Below are positions 22,645-33,002 of a DNA stretch of 64,000 nucleotides, one piece after another. Positions within the stretch are counted from its first letter, which is position 1. Every line of letters starts with the position of its first letter. Source of the DNA: Begonia masoniana. Taxonomy: Eukaryota > Streptophyta > Magnoliopsida > Cucurbitales > Begoniaceae. The notes below the pieces were generated by a model. It did no database searches and had not been told where the DNA came from. It saw only the letters and a program-made list of their open reading frames with translations. The stretch covers positions 21,607,432-21,671,431 of the forward strand of contig CM039509.1 of assembly GCA_022432975.1 (NCBI GenBank). The letters are read 5' to 3'. A program made the position numbers and the translations under genes.

Positions 22645-25600
22645 CATCCAACAACACGCATCACCCGACATTAATCAATACTCAACCCAACTCTAACTTA
22701 GCCTATACACTTCCAAATTTCACGAAAACTGACCGCATGGATCGCTCTAAAACCGAGCCAATCCATACAGTCGTAAATCACCTAAATTCATCAAATAAAA
22801 CCCAATCAAATCCTCAGAACAAACATCGAACATAACCACGGAATTTACTAAAACATCACCAAAGACATACATTACCAAATCATTAAAAATAGCGCTACTT
22901 CAAACCTACATCCACTGTACGATTTCCTAAATAGTAAACCTAACTATACACCCTAAAATCCATCACCTTTCTAACCAACAAAAACAACTCACATCATTCG
23001 CCACAAAACAGTTCGGGGCACACCATTGGATCATCAAGCCATGCCAAAACACACCTCGTCGCCACGAGCACCATCCATCGACCAACTATTCCTTGACATC
23101 GAGAGAACTCTCACCTTCGCACCTGTCACCTACATCATACAACATAAACATTAAGCCTAATGCTTAGTAAGGGAATGTACTATACATGACATATGCATGA
23201 ATGCATGATTCTTTTCATAAAACATGTTCATTTACTTATTCTTATTCTTTTTCATTTTCGTTAACATGGATTAAGGTGGGGATCTTGTCAGGGAGTAGGC
23301 CAAGTGCGTGTACATAGTCCTTTCGGCCGTATTCATGTTTCATCGCATGGAAGTGACAATAGTTTTGTTGTTATGGTCATTCATCCCAACCCACACTTTA
23401 CCGTTACCTTTCTTTTACATACATCATACATGAAACGTTTCATATGAAATTTGAGAAAACATGATGCATGAGGAATCTATGTATAACATATCATCAAGAC
23501 AAATCATCGAACAATTCACAACATACATAGACATACATTATTCTTAACAAACTTCACAACAACTAATAACTAACATCCTAGGCTGCCCGACTCAGTAAAC
23601 CCCACAATCAGAAAATCATCATCAAAACAACAAAAGCCTAACGTTGACACGATGTAGGGCCTTAAGGGCCGGAAACCTAACACCCACTTACCTGGCGTCC
23701 GTAGCAAGCCGAGCACCGTCTGAAAGGTCGTCTCCACCTAAGGCATTTCACAAATCCATCGTTAAAACCGATCCTATATAAACAATTTCCAAACTTAAAC
23801 TAAGCTCGTATTTAAGGCAATTTCTCCTAAAAGTTCTATTTTCTCCATTTAGGCATTTCATCGAACACGTGGTGCTCCCAAAATACCAAACTCCATTAAT
23901 GGAGATTTTACAACCTTCAACAATTCCAAATTTAACCTAACAATCACCCATGCACCATTAATCCATTTAGACTATCTAAATAACGACAAATGCATCGTCA
24001 ATGGACATAACATCCTTAAACTATCGATTTCTAACGGAATCCGGTAATTTCTCAACCCTAACTCAAATTAACCCTAACCAAATAACACCCTAAAAACTAA
24101 TCAAAACTCACCTAAAGATTGGAACTTACCTAGAACGTTGATTGGGGAAGAAAATCGGAAGAAAAACGAAGCGTTGGATGGACGGTTGAAGAAACACCGT
24201 GAGAGGGAGGAAGAAATCGCCCAAAAATGGAGAAAAAGAGCTCCCTAGAGCTTGCCGTGAAAATGGAGAAGAGAAGAGAAAGAGATGTGTGTTTTAATAA
24301 ATCAAACCTCGCAAATTACCCTTTTACCCTTATATCCAATTAATTCATTATTTCGTCTATTAATTTGGTTCCATCGAAATTCTCTTATCTCTCCAAATAT
24401 TATTACTTATTCATAGGGTTCTAACGAAACTCTCCGTTCGCAAAACCGACTTAATTTACTATTTTTACGACTTAAAACACTATAGGCAGAAAACCGTAAC
24501 TCGGCGTTACACTATCGATTGGATTTCTAAAGATTTACTTATCTCTCTAAAAATCCTCATAAATTCCTAAGGCTCTAATGAAACTTCCCATTCGAGAAAA
24601 GACTTTAATTTACTATTTTACGAAAATACCCCTAAGAGCGGAAACCCGTAAATTCTAGGCGTTACAGACTTGGTTGTGTATTGATGCAGGAGCGTAAAGT
24701 TATTGCTTATACTTCTTGGCAGTTGAAGCTGTATGAGCAGAACTATCCTACACATGACCTGGAGTTAGCAGGTGTGGTTTTCGCACTGAAGATTTGGAGA
24801 CATTATTTATATGGGCAGCAGTGCGAGATATATTCAGACGACAAGAGCTTGAAGTATTTGTTTACGCAGAAGGAACTTAATATGCGGCAGAGAAGGTGGC
24901 TAGAGTTCGTCAAATACTATGAGTTTTAGATTAAGTACCACCCGGGAAAGGCGAACAAGGTCACTGATGCTTTGAGCCGAATGCCTACTGCGAGTCAGCC
25001 TTCACTTGCAGCGATGTCGGTTACGTTGAGGTCTGAGATTTAGAAGTTTGATGTGGAGATTGTGGCAGAGTTGTCTAGTATGCTCACCAACATTTCTCTC
25101 AGGCCGACTATTCTGGATAAGATACGTGAAGCTCAGCAGAAAGATATGGAGTGTGAGGAGCTACGATTAAGCATGACGTATGGAGACTTGTCTGATTTTA
25201 ACTTGTCAGATGATGGTATTTTGAAGTTCAGGCATAGATGGTACGTGCCTAACGACAAAGAATTGAAGAAGGAGATTTTGGCCGAAGCACATTCTTCAGC
25301 TTACTCTGTGCACCCGGGAAGTACCAAGATGTACCGGGATTTAAAACAACACTTTTGGTGGCCGAACATGAAAAGGGAAGTCGCCAAGTACGTGGAAACA
25401 TGTTTAGTTTGTCAACAGGTAAAGGCAGAACACTAGAGGCCGGCCAGAACATTACAGCCACTACCGATTCCGGAGTGGAAATGGGAGTAGATCTCCATGG
25501 ATTTTATTGTGGGGCTCCCGAGGTCGACAAAAGGGCATGACGGCATCTGGGTGATTGTGGACCGATTGACAAAGTCGGCTCACTTCTTATCTGTGAAGAT

Positions 25601-26563
25601 GACATCTTCTATGGATCAGCTCGCCGAGATTTATGTGCAGGAGATTATTAGACTGCATGGAGTACCAGTTTCGATTGTCTCAGATCGAGATCCGAGATTT
25701 ACATCAAAGTTCTGGAAGAGTCTGCACAAAGCTATAGGAACTCAACTAAATTTCAGCACAGCATTTCATCCTCAGACTGATGGTTAGACGGATAGAACGA
25801 ATCAGATTCTGGAGGATATGCTCAGAGCTTGTGTGTTGGAATTTCAGGGATCGTGGAGTAAGTATTTGCCACTGATCGAGTTCTCTTACAACAATAGCTT
25901 CCAGGCTACCATCGGTATAGCTCCGTATGAGGCATTGTATGGTCGAAAGTGTAGATCTCCGTTATATTTGGACGAGGTTGGTGAAGCTAGTATTGTTGGT
26001 CCCGAGATTCTACAACAAACGACAGAGAAGATTACCGTTATCAGACAGCGTATTGAGATAGCTCAGAGCCGACAGAAGAGCTATGCTGACACTAGCCGGA
26101 GGGAATTAGAATTCAAAGAAGGTGATGAGGTTTATTTGAAGATTTCTCCTTTCAAGGGAGTTATGCAATTCGGAAGAAAGGGCAAGCTAAGCCCTCGATA
26201 TGTGGGGCCCTTCCCTATTTTGAAGAAGATCGGGAAGATGGCGTATCGACTGCAGCTTCAGGCTTCAATGGAAGGTATCCACAATATATTTCACTTGTCT
26301 ATGCTTCGAAAGTGTTTGCGCGATCCATCGCATATCGTGGAGGTAAGATAGATTGAGGTACAGCCTACACTGACTTATGTGGAGAAGCCAGTGCGAATTC
26401 TAGAGTCCTCGATCAAGGTCTTGCGCAATAAAGAAATCCCGCTAGTCAAAGTTTTGTGGCGGAACCATGACATGAAAGAAGCTAATTGGGAAAGACAGTA
26501 GGATATGATGTCTAAGTATCCTAAGTTATTTGTGTAATCAAATTTTGAGGACAAAATTTAAAT

Positions 26564-26576
26564 AAGGTAGATGGAA
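26564..26576 (+). other. Polypurine tract, degraded
   Basis: AAGGTAGATGGAA directly precedes the 3' LTR and is preceded by the block TTTGAGGACAAAATTT usual at this place in Tekay elements. It is the expected plus-strand primer position, with pyrimidine interruptions. Confidence 0.65.
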
Positions 26577-29121
26577 TGTAACACCCGGTTTTACGAGATT
26601 TTGTAATTTCAATATACAATGGCATTTTTGTAAATATGTCAGATTAAGTCCGTTTTGTTAACAGAAAGCGTTATTAAGGTTCTAATGATTAATATGGATT
26701 TTCGGAGAAATTAAGGAATTTTTGGATTAGTAACGCTAATTTTACGAGTATTGTGTTTTTCGTAATATAAAGGATGTTGTGGTAAAAATAGTAAACGAGG
26801 TCCGATTTGGGAACAGAGAGTTTTGATGGAACCCTAGTAAAATGTTAGATTTATTAACAAAATGAGGAAATTTGGAGAAACCGAATCGAGGGTCAAATAA
26901 TGGAATAGGTGACGAAACTAATAGGAAAAATCAAAGGAAGGACAAAAGGGTAATTTGCCAAGTTAAATTTTTAATTAAAATCATAAAGTTTTCTTTTTTT
27001 CTCCCTAATTCACGATTTCTTCTCTGTGATTTTTCCTCTCGGCGACAGACTTCCTCCCTCACGCGATTTCTGACTCCGACGATCGAGCTCCTCTCCGATC
27101 GACTTATGTTCTTCGTGTTTACCCCTCCAGTCAATGTTCTAGGTAAGATTCTATTGTTTTCAAACGATAGATTTTGGTTTTCTAGGGTTTAAACGGTTAG
27201 AGTTTCGTTTAGGGTTTTCGCGAAATAGTCGGGTTATGCTAGAAATGGCTAAGGTTGCCCTATTTATGACTTTGGTAAACGTATTAATGGGCATTTGAGG
27301 TAGTTAGGCGAATTAATGGCCATTAATGTGAATTTTGGGTTGTTGGAGAACTTAGAAACTCCATTAATGGAGGTTAGGAGTTTATGAGCACGAATTGCTC
27401 TACAAAATGCCACAATGAGCTAAATTAGAGTTTTAGGAGATTTCTTTAGTTAAGGGTTTTGTTAGTTTGGACGTTTAAAGGTTTAAACACATTTTAACGA
27501 CGATTGTTGTGAATTTGCCTTAGGTGAACAACGCTCATGGACGGAGCTTGAGTTTCAACGAACGCGAGAAAAGTTCTCGTGACTTACTATGGCCGATTGG
27601 CCTACACCGTACGTCGAAGTCTTGTCGAGGAACATTGGTGATTTGTTTGTTTAAATGCTTTGGTTGGGTAGATAGGATTGGTTGCCTTTTTAGGTTCTGT
27701 TTTTATCGTCTTGATGGTACACATGTTGGTTGGTTACTTTATATATTGAATTGTTCATGCATCACGATTTTCGAACGAGCATAGAAAATGAATTTCCGCA
27801 CTACGTTTTCAGAAAAAGTGATGTGGCCCGAAAAGGGGCTATTGAACTATCGTGAAGGCTGAGAAGAGCTTATCACGATACCACACCTAATGAAACTAAT
27901 ATACGTAATATGTTATCTGGTCATGCAAGGTGGGGTTCAGGCGTGGCTGTTACGGATGTAAGCATCTCCCCCCCCCCCCCCCCGCCCGCTATGTAGAAAG
28001 GGTTGTCCAACCGCCGGACGTGTCCTCTCCATCTAGCGGGCTGAGATCTCGGCGACAATCTGTCTGCCATGATCTGTTATATTATGTTATGTATTCTGCA
28101 TGATTTCTGAACTTCATATGCACGGCATGCATCTGCATTTACGAAACTTACTGAGCCTTTAGCTCATAGTTGTCTGTATGGTGTAGGTGATCTTATACAG
28201 GTGAGGACGAGATCCCTCCACCCGGGGAATGATCAGTTGAAGAAAGATGGCCTGTGGGAGTGTGCTGGTGCAGTCGGTGCGCTTTCGACCCGTGGGGATG
28301 TTTGTAAGTATTTTTGGAACGTGATAGTAGATGAGATTATACACTTGAACATATTAGGATGCTTGGGATCTGGCTAGTCAAGAAAAACAATGTTTTGAAA
28401 AATTTGTGTTAGGAAACGTTTTGTTAATCCAGTTATTTGAATGATATGGAACTGCTTGGAATTTTCTTTTAAACAGGAAGAATTGTTTAGGTTTTAAATG
28501 GATCCGCGCAGTTCATTTTTTTTTTTTTACGAAAGTTTTTTTATGTTTTTAAACACGTTCTAGGATATGTTTCGGGTTGTTTATTTGGTGATTTACGAAA
28601 GAGAGGAATGAGCGAAGTTATGAATGATTTATGTCGAAAAATTTTTGGGTGCATGTGTAGTAAGGAAATTATGCACAGAAGGAGGAAAGAAAGAAGAAGG
28701 GAGAGGCGAGCTCCATGGAAATTTTTTATTCCAGGGAGTGTGCCGATCGATCGGCTGGCGATAGATTGCTGGGGTGATCGATCGCCAGTGTGAGGGGATC
28801 GCCCCTCTATTTTTTTATTCTGGCGATCGATCGCCTGGCATTGGGGCGATCGATCGCCCCTGTATTTTGTGGGAGAATTGTCCCTTTTGCCCTCCACCTA
28901 TTGTTCTGTTACTTTAAGTTTTATTTTAATTGTTTTGTAAATTATTTTATGGTTTTAATTTAAATTGTTTTTTTTAGTTTCCTTTACTTTAAATACATTT
29001 TGGTAAAAAGTTTTCAAATGGTTTTCCGTTAGGTTTAAAAGTTTATTAGGTATAAAAGAAAAAGAAAAAAAAAGAAAAATTTATACAGTAAAAATTCAGG
29101 AATAGTGTAAGGGTCGCTACA
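26577..29121 (+). repeat. Tekay 3' LTR
   Basis: 2545 bp, TGTAACACCCGG ... GGGTCGCTACA. It contains a run of 16 C (27968-27983) and the palindromes GGCGATCGATCGCC (28822-28835) and GGGGCGATCGATCGCCCC (28843-28860). Followed by TSD TCTAA. Confidence 0.93.
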
Positions 29122-29132
29122 TCTAACATAGC

Positions 29133-29524
29133 GGAAGCCATGTCTTCAACTTCAAGTGGGCCAAACCTTTAACCAAGCCACCAATTAATCCTACCATTCA
29201 TCTAATCCTAAAATGCCTCACATGCATGCATATAATATAGTTTAACAAGAAGGCTAACGTTTGCCAATAAGTTTGAAATAAAAAAGTTACAAATATCAAA
29301 GCTCGGGAAGACAAATTCTCATGTGAGCATTCTTGTTCTTCCATATGATGAGGTGCTTCGATTGGTCCACATCCACAGCTTTATTCTCCCACTTCAAGTA
29401 TCTCATGGTGCCCTCCAAGTCCTTGCACGATCCATTACCTGCAAAAGAGACAAGTGTGTAAGTGAATGGATTAATTAAATCATAGGCTCGGACCTGAGAT
29501 CGTGTGATTGGCCTATGGGGCACA
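29133..29524 (-). repeat. CRM-like LTR fragment
   Basis: About 390 bp similar to the LTR end at 30720-31103 (shared from AGCCATGTCTTCAAC to GGCACA) and more distantly to 10113-11154. It ends at the same GGCACA edge. The minus strand reads VPHRPITRSQVRAYDL from the LTR start, the same polyprotein tail as in the other copies. The left edge is uncertain (29127-29133); the right flank is filler. Confidence 0.65.
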
Positions 29525-30124
29525 TCACCTTCTGCGCTCTTCGAATTGGCCCCGAAATTTTGTACAAAATGGTTCTTCTTTTCTTCTAATCGAATTTGAC
29601 TAATAGAATAGGCACGGGATTCTTACTCAATTAATAGTCACATAAGGACGCGAAGAGAGGAGAGGATCTTCCTTCTCTTGGTTCTCTTTTCGAAAAAGGA
29701 TCTTAGCCGCCTTCCTGAAGAAGGGAAAAGGAAAAGTAACCTATCCATGCCCTTATTAGAAGGCAATAAGGGCATTCCTCAACCTGCAACTTAGGCTTTT
29801 AGACTGAATGACCGGGAGAAAGGAGGGAATATCCGATATCAAAAGTCAATGCTCTTCCGGGAGAACTGGGAATATGCCTCAATAGATCTTCCTTATGCTT
29901 CATATGGAGGTTAAGGCCCTTATCGAAGAAGGAGGAAGGTGTTGAGGACAGGAGAACCCATAAGAGAAAGGCGCGCAACTCTTGGAATTGAAGCAGTTCT
30001 TGAATAAGCTGTGGGACTTATTACTTTATTTGAAAGCCCATAGTTGAATCCTGAAGAAATAAGCAAATGACTCCTTAAAGAAGGATTCATATTTCTATTT
30101 CAATACTAGACTCTTTTGTTGAGC
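29525..30124. other. Filler DNA, probably mitochondrial-like
   Basis: About 600 bp without LTR, PBS or coding similarity to any element here. It has GC near 42 percent and many words such as AAGAAGGAAGG and GAATAAGC, a texture I associate with plant mitochondrial intergenic DNA (recognition, not search). The right edge is approximate because the start of the next LTR remnant is unclear. Confidence 0.4.
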
Positions 30125-31103
30125 TCCTACCTGCAAACTCGATGCAAGAAATTCGAAAGACGATCGTTAGTTCCCTGGTTAGCAAAACTGAGAAATCTGA
30201 GAATGGAAGATGCAAATGGAGTATCAAAAGTGCTCGGAACAAAATGCAATTTTAATGGTGTTTAGTGAAGTGAGTGAGGTATGTGCTGGTGAAAAACATG
30301 GTCCAGATTCGTTGATATGAAAAAGTTACGAAATGTTTCCGAGAATCAGCCAATGGGTGCTATTATGAAGCTTTTGGCAAGAGATTTCTTCCAAGGAAGA
30401 GAACTCGATTCAAGGATCGGTTAAGGCCACTTCTTGCTGCTTTCCACTCTCAAAAGAATGGAGAAGAAGATGACAAAATCCGTTCTTACAAGCTACCAAG
30501 ATTGGAGAATGGTTTCAGGGGCGCAACCCCTCGGTTGTTGTCAACCGAGCTTACCTTGGTGCTTCTTGCTCCAAGCTTCTTCTAACGAAGAAACCAAATC
30601 CGTGTGTGCTCATTAACATCAGCCAAAAAAGTAACAAGCACCAATGCCATGAATATATAGGCCTAAAGGTGGTAGGTTAGGGTTTTGATTGGGTTGGACC
30701 TTCATTTGGGCTTGCAAGCCATGTCTTCAACTTCAAGTGGGCCAAACCTTTAACCAAGCCACCAACTAATCCTAAAATGCCTAACATGCATGCATATTAT
30801 AAAGTTTAACAAGAAAGGCCAACATTTGCCAATAAGTTCAAAATAAAAAAAAGTTACAAATATCAAAGCTCGGAAAGACAAATTCCCATGTGAGCATTAA
30901 GGTCACCTCTCTTGTCCTTCCACATGATGAGGTGCTTTGGTTGGTCCACGTGCATAGTATTAATCTCCAACTTTAAGTCTCCCACAATGTCCTCCAAGTC
31001 TTCGCACGATCCATTACTTGCAAGAGAGACAAGTGTGTAAGTGCATGGATTAGTTAAATCATGGGATCAGACCTGAGATCGTGTAATGGGCCTATGAGGC
31101 ACA
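30125..31103 (-). repeat. CRM-like 3' LTR remnant
   Basis: LTR of the same family as 10113-11154 by shared order of blocks (GCCACTTCTTGCTGCTTTCC, AAGCACCAATGCCATG, the GGTGGTAGG region, then the coding tail), but diverged and without a clear TG start on the low side. It ends TGAGGCACA at 31103. Coding sequence continues into it from 31306 on the minus strand, so it is a 3' LTR. Confidence 0.6.
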
Positions 31104-31306
31104 ACATCTTTGTGGAAGATAGGATGCAGATGTTGCGGGATAAAGTTTGCTATTCGAGGCAACGGGTCCTTTAGTTCAATTTGCACAATTGAATCAGAAT
31201 ATGCTCTAAATATGGTTCTTATGGGCCCTGCAAATTGAGGAAGATGTGCTTGTTTGGCATCCCGTCTTGCTGGAGTCAAACAAATAGGCCAGGCCTCCTC
31301 GCTCAC
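31104..31306 (-). pseudogene. Possible polyprotein tail upstream of CRM-like 3' LTR
   Basis: An open minus-strand frame (79 codons from 31306 to 31067) crosses the LTR edge and ends VVPHRPITRSQV, the tail seen at the two other CRM-like LTR starts. The part outside the LTR (SIVQIELKDPLPRIANFIPQ) matches no domain I recognise. It is either a diverged polyprotein C-terminus or a chance frame in flanking DNA. Nothing upstream of 31306 looks like integrase, so the element is reduced to its 3' end. Confidence 0.35.
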
Positions 31307-33002
31307 AGATAGATAGATTTCACCAACTACTACATAAGCTATTTGCCAAATCGCTTCACCTCCAAAAAGAGATTCTCTTCAGGCAATTGATGCATTATTT
31401 CACAGCTATGAAGCCAAGGGCAGGCTTGTACGGTGTAGGGTGATTGGAAGGGCAGTAGTGTATGATTATTTCAACGAGAAGGGCTTATTCCGACAAGACT
31501 TCTTCTTCGCTTAGTGAGTTGCCTAGCTTAAACTGAAAGTCACTTTTCGAGCTTAAACTGATTTCGGGATAAAAGAGTCTTCTTTCGCCCCTAAATCAAG
31601 AGTTCCTCAGAGCTTACCATTGTATGTATTCTATTGAAGCTACTATTTGCATTTGAATCCTGGATACGGCCTACCGGGACCAAGTATTAGCCCCTTATTT
31701 ATCTAATTGAAAGCGGATTGATTCTCTTATTCTTCTGGTTCTTCACTAACCTCAGGTTCTCACGAGCTGCACTCCACTAATGTTGAGTAAAGGCCGCCTT
31801 ACTTGACTATACCTCCTACTAATTAGGGTCCCACTCAATCTTTTACACCGATGTATCGTACTCTCTCGACCAGGTCATCATAAGAAAATACTGCTCAATC
31901 TTTCCGAAGTGAGAGAAGGAGGGAAGGCGCGCTACAATTAAACTAACATAACAGCCAGCGCTAGCTAGCTAGGCTAGGGCGCAATGGCTTTCTCTGATAG
32001 GGGCTCGCTTTTTCTCAGCCACTAGGGGCTTCTTTATGTAGTGGTCGGCATTCCTACGTGCTTCTCCTTGCTCCTCTACTTAAGAATCCAAAGGTGACCT
32101 TTAGATGTTGTCGTGACACTTTGGTTACGAAGGTTGCCAGGGTCTAGGTTTATGGATGGATTCAGTCAATGAAAGTCCCTCAAACTCAATCAATATCAAC
32201 AAGATGTTGTGCCGGATGGTTGATTTTGTAAGAAAAGAAAGTAGGTTTCGGGCGTTTATTGATTAGTAAACCTCTAGTGCTGGGAAGGTAGGTACCGTGG
32301 TCGTCCATCTCCAGTTTGCCGGCCGAGAAAATCCTTTAGATTGACTAGCCAACTGCGTTTGTTTGGTTATTCCTTTATATTGAAAAGGAGCTAGCTGTCT
32401 GCGCGAGCCACCTTCTTCTAGGCTCAGCTGGACGACACGACAGTCTCATTTAAATAGAGGCCAGCTGTACTTGTGATGATTCCCAAGGATCCAATATTAC
32501 CACTTAGGTCTACGTTGGCACGATATAGTTCTATGGAAGCGGGCGAGCTATTAAAAGTTCGGCCCATTTTTTTTTGGTGTCGTAGGGGAGGAATTTTCCT
32601 TTCTAACACAGATTCAGTCATACTGGCATAGCCCTACTGATTTGTTTTCGATCAAAGCATCAAGCAACGCAACCCGGTTCTACTTGACTATGCCCCGTGC
32701 TCGTCCAAGGAAGGAGTTTGCTTTATCCAATTCTATTTTGGATAACAAGGCGGAAACCCCCGCCCCAGCAAGCATCTACTCCTATCAAAAAGAAAAGCGT
32801 GATTTTACTAAACAAGTAGAAAAATCCATTTTTTTGGCCTTCTTTCCTTTAGCGTTTAGCAAGGGTTCAAAACCTTTCTTTCTTATCTAAATTCAATCAG
32901 TCAGTCGCACTAACGAATTATATTAGTCGTGCGTTAACGGCTTTCGCGCAGCTCAATGCCTTGCTTTGTTCTATAGTCAGGGGCCTTTTCTTAGAGAAGG
33001 AG
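31307..33002. other. Filler DNA, probably a mitochondrial insertion (NUMT)
   Basis: 1.7 kb without transposon signals. Stretches such as GCTAGCTAGCTAGGCTAGGG (near 31960), GGCGCGCTACAATTAAAC and CCGTGGTCGTCCATC, together with the even base composition, look like plant mitochondrial spacer. An 82-codon frame (32642-32890, MPRARPRKEFALSNS inside) and a 65-codon minus frame (32424-32621) are open but match no mitochondrial protein I know. I see no tRNA. Mitochondrial origin is an inference from texture. Confidence 0.45.

Larger units (their letters stand above)
19655..24666 (-). repeat. Solo Tekay-related LTR in pol, itself interrupted
   Basis: Minus-strand LTR beginning TGTAACGCC at 24666 and ending GGTCGTGACA at 19655, flanked by TSD GACTT (19650-19654 and 24667-24671). 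The two parts, 19655-20191 and 22650-24666, make about 2554 bp once the inner solo LTR and its duplicated target are removed. There is no internal region, so it is a solo LTR. It belongs to a subfamily different from the host element. It carries a short TTA repeat (around 19695-19715) and the richest hairpin cluster of the window. Confidence 0.9.
17940..26537 (+). pseudogene. pol: Tekay pol with chromodomain, split by insertion
   Basis: Order: zinc knuckle CYRCGEVGHFVKDC near 18003; protease around 18190, where the usual D-T-G reads MDMGATHS; RT 18794-19396 with FIDDIL; RNase H started near 19620 (YCDASE) and resumed after the insertion at 24667; integrase zinc finger near 25310-25430; core DFIVGLP, SDRDPRF and TDRTNQILEDML (25497-25830); C-terminal GKLSPRYVGPF; then a chromodomain (PVRILESSIKVLRNKEIPLVKVLWRNH, about 26386-26466), ending YPKLFV and TAA at 26535-26537. 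The chromodomain places it in the chromoviruses. Stops include 18823, 18841, 19394, 24928, 25040, 25435 and 25785, plus one near 26350 and one near 26501. The insertion 19655-24666 duplicates GACTT. Confidence 0.9.
14395..29121 (+). mobile_element. Complete Tekay-type chromovirus with nested solo LTRs
   Basis: Full-length Ty3/gypsy element: 5' LTR, iMet PBS, gag-pol with chromodomain, polypurine tract and 3' LTR, flanked by TSD TCTAA (14390-14394 and 29122-29126). Its pol was split by a 5.0-kb insertion (19655-24666) consisting of one solo LTR within another. Coding capacity is destroyed by many stops. The two LTRs differ at roughly 8 percent of sites over the first 300 bp compared by eye, so it is much older than the copia element at 39629. 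Confidence 0.93.

Noticed and set aside
32642..32890. 82-codon frame as a possible mitochondrial gene
   Set aside because: No similarity to any plant mitochondrial protein I recognise; kept only as part of the filler segment.
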